Below are positions 59,252 through 64,000 of a stretch of DNA of 64,000 nt, one piece after another. Every line of letters starts with the position of its first letter. The stretch's first letter is position 1. Source of the DNA: Haloplanus sp. XH21 (GTDB lineage Archaea; Halobacteriota; Halobacteria; Halobacteriales; Haloferacaceae); NCBI RefSeq assembly GCF_023276355.1, contig NZ_JALLPL010000001.1, positions 2,046,001-2,110,000 of the forward strand, written 5' to 3'. The translations under genes were made by a program, and so were the position numbers. The notes beneath the pieces are model-generated. The model was not told the DNA's origin and did no database searches. It saw only the letters and a program-made list of their open reading frames with translations.

Positions 59252-60643
59252 ATGGCACGGAAGAACAGGGAGGAAACCGACGGAAAACTCGTCGGACGGA
59301 TCGGTTGGTGGGGTGCGGCGACGGCTTCGATCGGTCTCGTCGTCGCTTCGAGTACGTTCTCCGGCGATTTCAACGGGTACGGGATTGCAGGCCCCGGATA
59401 TCTGGTGACGCTGCTGTTCGGATTCGTACTCAACATCCTCGTCGTTTTTTCGTACTCGGAGCTCCTGACCATCTTTCCGGAGACTGGACAGATATTCGAT
59501 TTCACTCGCCGTGGCTACGCCGACTCCGGAAAACAGAAAGCGTTCCTCCTGGCAACGGGGATGGGGACGACGTACTGGCTCATCTTCGGACTCGTGTGGG
59601 GGTCCGAAACAGCCGCGGGTGCACACGCGATGGTACAAACAACGGGCCTCGGGTCAGTCACTCTGTGGATCATCGCGCTCAACCTGTTGGCGATGGGTAT
59701 CAATATGCTGGGGATCCGACTCACCATCACGACGGCGACCCTGCTGGTCGTCTGTATGGTCAGCATCCGCATGGCGATGGGTGTCGCAGCGTTCAGCGGA
59801 TTCAATCTGCTGAATCAAGTGGGCGATCCGGCGGTACTACTACAGCCGTCGGAGTATCGACTTGAAGGGATGGTTGCAGCGTTACCGCTCGGTATCTGGG
59901 CGTTTATCGGGTTAGAGTTCGCAACACCGCTGGTAAACGAGGTCAAGGACGCGAAAAATAACATCCCACGCGGTATGATCATCGGCGGCTGTACGATTCT
60001 GGTGATGGCACTGACCATGGGAAGCGGTATCATCATGACCTACAGTCCGGCAGTGCACAGCGAGATGTACCTCGGAAACGCACCACAGATCGAGATCGCT
60101 GCAGCCCTGTTCGGCCCGACGGGTCGCCTCCTCGCGGGGCTTGCGTCCTTCGCGGCAACTATCGGAAGCCTACTGATCGCCTACGCCGCGATTCCTCGAA
60201 TCCTGTATTCGATGGCACGGGAGGGTGCCTGGCCGAAACCGTTCGCGTGGATCCATCCTCGGTTCGTCTCTCCCTGGCCCGCAACCCTCGCTACCGGAGC
60301 GGTGTTTCTGGTGCCGCCCCTGATTTCGACCGACGTGGTGTTGTTGATCCGAATCGCAACCATCGTCTGGTTGCTCACGTACGCGTGGGTCTTCGTACTC
60401 GTCCTCAAGCTCCGGATCACTCATCCACACGCCGAACGTTCGTTCCAGCGACATCCGGTCTTCTACGTCATCGGACTCTGTCTCATCGTGCTGGTGCTGT
60501 GGCAAGCCTATGCAGGAGATTACTACCTCATCGTGATCGCAGGGGCGATATTCGCTCTTGGCTTCGCCATCGCGAAGGCGCTACTCAACTGGCGGAGTAT
60601 CCACCCGCAGTCGGCTAACTCGGGGGTACATCACGAACACTGA
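59252..60643 (+). CDS. APC-family amino acid/amine permease
   Basis: A 463-residue membrane protein with about twelve helices. I-G-W-W-G-A-A-T-A-S-I-G-L near residue 18 and the helix W-A-F-I-G-L-E-F-A-T-P-L-V-N-E-V match the APC superfamily of amino acid and polyamine permeases. The place in the amine module suggests uptake of an amine such as tyramine, histamine or a polyamine; the substrate is inferred. The C-terminal tail is short and ends H-H-E-H. Its end overlaps the convergent rdfA gene by 13 bases. Confidence 0.88.
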   Translation: MARKNREETDGKLVGRIGWWGAATASIGLVVASSTFSGDFNGYGIAGPGYLVTLLFGFVLNILVVFSYSELLTIFPETGQIFDFTRRGYADSGKQKAFLLATGMGTTYWLIFGLVWGSETAAGAHAMVQTTGLGSVTLWIIALNLLAMGINMLGIRLTITTATLLVVCMVSIRMAMGVAAFSGFNLLNQVGDPAVLLQPSEYRLEGMVAALPLGIWAFIGLEFATPLVNEVKDAKNNIPRGMIIGGCTILVMALTMGSGIIMTYSPAVHSEMYLGNAPQIEIAAALFGPTGRLLAGLASFAATIGSLLIAYAAIPRILYSMAREGAWPKPFAWIHPRFVSPWPATLATGAVFLVPPLISTDVVLLIRIATIVWLLTYAWVFVLVLKLRITHPHAERSFQRHPVFYVIGLCLIVLVLWQAYAGDYYLIVIAGAIFALGFAIAKALLNWRSIHPQSANSGVHHEH

Positions 60644-61233
60644 CATCCACCGCTCGTCAGTAACTCATTGATCGAGTGCTGAGAGTCGCAGTCCCGGCAG
60701 TACACTTGGACATCCACGAACACCCGATACTCACCGACGGTGATGCGGTCGGTCGTTTCGAGTCGGTCCAAATCACTCTCTGTGACCGCCTGTAGCCGGG
60801 ACATCAAGCGTTCGATTCGTTCGATATCCGAAGAGATTCGTTCCTCGTCGGACGGCCCCTCGTACGTCGCGCCATAGCACTCCGTGAGGAAATTGTATAT
60901 CGCTTGGTATGTTATGAGATCCGTCTCGACTTGATCGATATCCACACCATTGCGCTCCAACTTTCGGCGTTCTTGGAGCCTGATCCCGTTGCTCACGTCG
61001 TCGTCGGTTAGTATCCGATACGTGTCCTCTATCTCTTGGTCGTGGGTGGTGAGATCGGCCTCAAGCAGAGCCGATCTGAGCACACGCTTGTTCATCTCGT
61101 CGGCCAGTTCGCGGAGACTAGTCCGTTCCCTGCCCGCCCCGGTCCATCGTTCGACCAAATCCTCCGGAGCGACGTCGAGAGAGTATCGGTCCAGAACTCT
61201 CCCGACCTTGTAATCACGGGCGTCTGGGGACAT
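60631..61233 (-). CDS. rdfA: Rod-determining factor RdfA family protein
   Basis: A 200-residue protein of the family named for Haloferax volcanii RdfA, which influences rod shape (recalled). It is helical and charged, with R-E-L-A-D-E-M-N-K-R-V-L-R in the middle, and ends in a cysteine-rich tip: C-R-D-C near residue 180 and C-Q-C at the very end, a likely zinc site. Homologues often neighbour archaeal SMC-related genes, as does this one, with an IS between them. A TATA box lies 31 bases upstream of the ATG, so it is transcribed on its own despite the insertion. Confidence 0.8.
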   Translation of the reverse strand: MSPDARDYKVGRVLDRYSLDVAPEDLVERWTGAGRERTSLRELADEMNKRVLRSALLEADLTTHDQEIEDTYRILTDDDVSNGIRLQERRKLERNGVDIDQVETDLITYQAIYNFLTECYGATYEGPSDEERISSDIERIERLMSRLQAVTESDLDRLETTDRITVGEYRVFVDVQVYCRDCDSQHSINELLTSGGCQCS

Positions 61234-61258
61234 ATACCGTCCGTTCGTCGGTCAAACG

Positions 61259-61268
61259 AATAAATATA
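61259..61268 (-). promoter_or_regulatory. TATA box of rdfA
   Basis: The minus strand reads GTATATTTATT, centred about 31 bases upstream of the ATG at 61233, typical of a leaderless transcript. The IS copy 3 starts only 19 bases further upstream, so the promoter has survived the insertion or was set by it. Confidence 0.65.
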
Positions 61269-61286
61269 CGGTTCGTGGGAGGGGCG

Positions 61287-61975
61287 GTGTTCAGATAAGG
61301 ATGAAGGATGAGGCGGTGCGATTTTTGAGTGGTCAATGCTCGAAATCGACCGCCTCATCGGTGATAGCGACAGCTTTGAGTTAGGATTTGTGGAACGAGA
61401 GGCGACACCCGAGCCGGCGATGAAGCTTGGTATTCGACTCCATTTGGCTGGTCTATCACTTTCGAATACCGTCTCAATTCTTGATAGTTTGGGTGTCAAG
61501 CGCTGTCGATCCACTGTTCACAATTGGGTGCAGAAGGCCGATTTACAGCCCACAGATGGTGCCAATCCGGATCACGTTGCGGTCGATGAAACCGTGATCC
61601 AACTCAATGACGAGCGATATTGGCTGTCCGCCGCGGTCGATCCCGACACCAATCGCCTGCTCCATGTACGGCTATTTTCGACGAGAACACAGGCGTTGAC
61701 CGAGATATTTCTCTCCGAACTCCGCGAGAAACATCTCGTTGACGACGCGACCTTTCTCGTCGACGGCGCACCCTGGTTGCAGGCGGCCTGCCATCGCCTC
61801 GGGCTCCGATTCCAGCATGTCACACATGGGAATCGGAATGCCGTCGAACGTGTATTTAGAGAACTAAAACGACGAACACACCAGTTTTCAAATACGTTTA
61901 GTCACGTCGAACCGAGTATCGCCGAAAATTGGTTGCAAGCGTTTGCCTTCGCATGGAATCAGCTAATCTGAACAC
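61287..61975 (+). mobile_element. IS6-family element, copy 3 (intact)
   Basis: A 689-base element with perfect ten-base inverted repeats GTGTTCAGAT (61287-61296) and ATCTGAACAC (61966-61975). It carries an intact transposase. The ten bases CGTGGGAGGG occur at 61274-61283 and again at 61982-61991, three and six bases outside the ends; this may be a target duplication or chance in a small palindrome. It lies between rdfA and the SMC-related gene and is the sibling of copy 2. Confidence 0.88.
61336..61971 (+). CDS. IS6-family transposase (intact)
   Basis: A 211-residue DDE transposase. The catalytic residues are Asp84 (V-A-V-D-E-T-V), Asp143 (F-L-V-D-G-A-P-W) and Glu171 (N-A-V-E-R-V-F), with 59 residues between the two aspartates' positions, as in other IS6 enzymes. 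An N-terminal helix-turn-helix (S-I-L-D-S-L-G-V...V-H-N-W-V-Q-K) binds the ends. The start at 61336 is 49 bases inside the element and the stop is within the right inverted repeat. It may mobilise copies 1 and 2 in trans only if their ends are recognised; copy 2 shares its ends. Confidence 0.92.
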   Translation: MLEIDRLIGDSDSFELGFVEREATPEPAMKLGIRLHLAGLSLSNTVSILDSLGVKRCRSTVHNWVQKADLQPTDGANPDHVAVDETVIQLNDERYWLSAAVDPDTNRLLHVRLFSTRTQALTEIFLSELREKHLVDDATFLVDGAPWLQAACHRLGLRFQHVTHGNRNAVERVFRELKRRTHQFSNTFSHVEPSIAENWLQAFAFAWNQLI

Positions 61976-62474
61976 TCCCACCGTGGGAGGGTCAACGTGG
62001 AGCAACCCGGTCTCACATGCGATTGGGAACAGGATGGCTCAATTAAATATCAGAAGTAGAGATACAAATTAGTTATATCATATACAACATATAAATATAT
62101 AAGCGGAGAACTGAGTCTACTTTTCGTCCAAAATATTATAGTACGACAATTATTTTACCTATTCCGAAAAATATAGATACTATATTGGCCCCAAATTCAA
62201 AATTATTAATAAATTTGACCATCCTTCATCGGAGCAAGCTGTGAAAAGAGCTATAGATGCTTGAGTGCGCAATTTAGGGATTTCTGATGCTGGATTCCGC
62301 CCACTCGATTGGCCGTTATACTTCTAAAACATAATATTTAGATAATATATCTAAATTTTATACTTCTGCCGAGGGAGCACGGGGACTTAGCAGTGAGCGT
62401 CCGGTCGACATCTCTGTCACGGAGAGATGATTCCGAGGAACTGAGACAGGGCCTCGAAGCCCGTTCGAGCGACA
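61976..62474. other. AT-rich gap between the intact IS and the SMC-related gene
   Basis: About 500 bases, strongly AT-rich from 62040 to 62370, with no convincing gene on either strand. It contains the palindrome at 62336-62356 with a direct repeat on each side. The low GC marks it as foreign or as an old regulatory region. Confidence 0.6.
62316..62367. promoter_or_regulatory. Palindrome with flanking direct repeats
   Basis: A perfect nine-base inverted repeat ATTTAGATA / TATCTAAAT with a three-base centre (62336-62356) is bracketed by two copies of TTATACTTCT (62316-62325 and 62358-62367). This is a typical layout for a regulator operator or an iteron-like site. It lies downstream of the SMC-related gene and upstream of the IS. 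Confidence 0.5.
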
Positions 62475-64000
62475 TCACCAGGGCGGGGACAGATACCGAT
62501 AGTCGTCGTCGAGGGCCGCGGCGTCTTCCGGAAGCAGTGCGACGACGAGATACGTCGGATATTTCGAGAGGTAGTCGACGAGGTGTGCGATACGCTCGGA
62601 GTCGATAGCTTCGAGCGAGTCGAGAACCATAAACGGCATCGATTCGTGCACTTCGTGGGTGAGATAGCCTGCGAGGGCGAAGATGAGACCGGTGACCTCC
62701 CGTTCGCTTTCGCTCAGGTGGTCGACGGTGTCGCGGTAGGAACTGCCCTCTTGCGTCGTCCGGACGATGTGGAGGTCGAACTGAGTCGAGCGCTGTTCCG
62801 CTATCCCGCCGGTTTCGATGTTGGTCCGCTCTATCCAGATTCTCTCGATGTTGGAGTAGTCGAGGATACCGAGGATATCCGCCATCCGGTCGTTGAATTC
62901 GTCGACTGCTTCTCGTTCGATCTGTTCTACGGTCTGGCGGAGTTCATCGAGCGTATCACGGATGCTCGACCGGCGGGTTTCGAGTTGATTCCGCTGTTCG
63001 ACCCGGTCTTCGATAGCGTCAATTTCGTTTTCGACCTCGGTTAGCTGTTCGTGTGACTGTTCGAGTTCGATCTCCACTCGTTTTGCCTGCTCTTTCAGTT
63101 CGAGTACCGTACTGTAGTCGTCCTCTTGTGATTTGATGTCGGCACGAAGTCGGTCGATGTCGGCGGACAGGTCGTCAATATTCTGGGTGAGCGCGTCGTG
63201 TTCGCTCTCTAACTCCGCGATTCGTTCGCGCCGGTCCTCGATTTCGCGGGTGAGCCGTTCAGCCTCTCGTTCGAGTCGGTCACGTCGTTCTCCGGCCCGT
63301 TCCAGTTCCTGTTTCTCTGCCTGGAGGCTCTCCAGATTGGACTCGATGGAGTCGAGCACATCGAGTTGCTCTTCACGGACATCTCGGAGTTCCTCGATGA
63401 TCTGCTGGATTCGGGTCCGTTTGACTCGGCTCCCGCACGTCCAACAGGTGAGGATCTGATAGTCGTCGACGAGCTGGTCCGTGACCGACCCCTCAGTCTC
63501 GTACTCGCGCCGGAACGCACCCAGCAAATCCGCGTTCCCCTGTGAGCGCAAGGAACTGAGAAAGCCACCGCCCTCGTCGTCGTCTCGCTGCAGGTTGCTG
63601 AAAATTTCCTCCCGCTCCTCCGTCTCCAATCGCTCCTCGTTGAACTGGATGATGTTCTGGAGCTGATTGACGGTGGATTTGACGGATTTCTGTTGCGTTC
63701 GAGCCTGCGTCAGCTGAGATTCTATCTGTCGCAGACGGCTATCAGCGACGTCGGGAACGTCGTCGAGTTCCGATTCTATCTCGTCGTGTTCCGTCCGAAG
63801 CGACGCCAGACTCTCGCGTTGGGTTTCGAGTTCGAACTCGATTTCCTCCCGTGTCGACTCCAACTCCTGTTTTTCGTCGAGACGTTCCTCGACACGATGT
63901 TTCTTTTCGTCGTGGTCGTTCGTTTTCGTATCTCGCTTCTCGATGTCCGAGCGGAGGGTTTCAAGTTGGCTTTCCTGTTGCTCGATCTCCTCTCGAACCG
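62475..64000 (-). CDS. Archaea-specific SMC-related ATPase, N-terminus beyond window
   Basis: The C-terminal part of an SMC/Rad50-like protein: about 508 residues are visible and the frame is open to the right edge. Most of it is coiled coil. In the middle of the coil, C-W-T-C (codons 63434-63445) is a Rad50-type zinc-hook motif. The end holds a signature-like loop L-S-E-S-E-R-E and a Walker B-like F-M-V-L-D-S-L-E-A-I-D, where the usual catalytic glutamate after Asp is serine and a glutamate comes two residues later. It would organise chromosomes or act in defence or repair. The first TTG at 63863 is an internal codon; the true start is outside. Confidence 0.86.
   Translation of the reverse strand, partial: VREEIEQQESQLETLRSDIEKRDTKTNDHDEKKHRVEERLDEKQELESTREEIEFELETQRESLASLRTEHDEIESELDDVPDVADSRLRQIESQLTQARTQQKSVKSTVNQLQNIIQFNEERLETEEREEIFSNLQRDDDEGGGFLSSLRSQGNADLLGAFRREYETEGSVTDQLVDDYQILTCWTCGSRVKRTRIQQIIEELRDVREEQLDVLDSIESNLESLQAEKQELERAGERRDRLEREAERLTREIEDRRERIAELESEHDALTQNIDDLSADIDRLRADIKSQEDDYSTVLELKEQAKRVEIELEQSHEQLTEVENEIDAIEDRVEQRNQLETRRSSIRDTLDELRQTVEQIEREAVDEFNDRMADILGILDYSNIERIWIERTNIETGGIAEQRSTQFDLHIVRTTQEGSSYRDTVDHLSESEREVTGLIFALAGYLTHEVHESMPFMVLDSLEAIDSERIAHLVDYLSKYPTYLVVALLPEDAAALDDDYRYLSPPW

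Noticed and set aside
52174-61975. The three IS copies as a CRISPR-like or repeat array
   Set aside because: They are about 685-693 base elements with transposase genes and terminal inverted repeats, not short repeats with spacers.
61274-61991. CGTGGGAGGG as a certain target duplication of IS copy 3
   Set aside because: The two copies are not at equal distance from the ends (three and six bases), and the right one is part of a local palindrome CTCCCAC/GTGGGAG, so chance or another event is possible.

Overview
The window is a stretch of haloarchaeal (class Halobacteria) chromosome. The evidence is high GC coding DNA, strongly acidic proteins, TATA-type promoters about 26-35 nt upstream of starts, and families typical of this class: CetZ, LonB, AglD, PolX with a PHP domain, archaeal NadM, RdfA, HVO_0758-type zinc finger, and many short haloarchaeal DUFs. 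From memory, the order of aglD, the CTAG methylase, aroD, nadM, lonB, trpCBA and the cetZ2 region resembles Haloferax volcanii around HVO_0745-HVO_0798. I could not run a search, so family names and synteny are recalled, not checked.

Layout. 1-5 kb: stress protein, PolX with small partners, and a CNNM-domain membrane protein. 5-11.9 kb: aglD (dolichol-phosphate sugar transfer), a cobalamin-binding-type protein, an orphan DNA methylase, aroD, a small regulator, a SAM methyltransferase and a glycosyltransferase. 12-16.4 kb: SAM hydrolase-nadM pair, membrane Lon protease and a CPBP protease. 16.4-21.8 kb: trpCBA followed by the two archaeal early shikimate enzymes; with aroD at 8.8 kb these form a partial route to chorismate and tryptophan. 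22-33.5 kb: mostly housekeeping and unassigned enzymes, including a radical SAM protein with a helix-hairpin-helix tail, Hsp20, Nudix, DHH and an aldo/keto reductase. 33.5-43 kb: a tightly overlapped eight-gene Tad/type IV pilus-like operon (ATPase, TadC-type membrane protein, several pilin-like or anchored proteins), with cetZ divergently placed. 44-52 kb: a phosphodiesterase, two regulators, a luciferase-like oxidoreductase, a three-gene ABC exporter and an SPFH protein.

The last 12 kb is different. It has three IS6-type elements (two dead, one intact), AT-rich gaps, and an amine-utilisation set: copper amine oxidase, ZIP-like metal transporter, Amt ammonium channel and APC permease. Beyond these is an rdfA homologue and, after the intact IS, an archaeal SMC-related ATPase cut by the window edge. 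Two sibling IS copies in the same orientation flank the amine genes, so the block looks like a mobile accessory module. The SMC-related/RdfA pair is the least understood system here.

A family of long intergenic palindromes (6.9, 29.6-29.8 and 30.9 kb) sits at the 3' ends of genes. No rRNA, tRNA or CRISPR array was seen.
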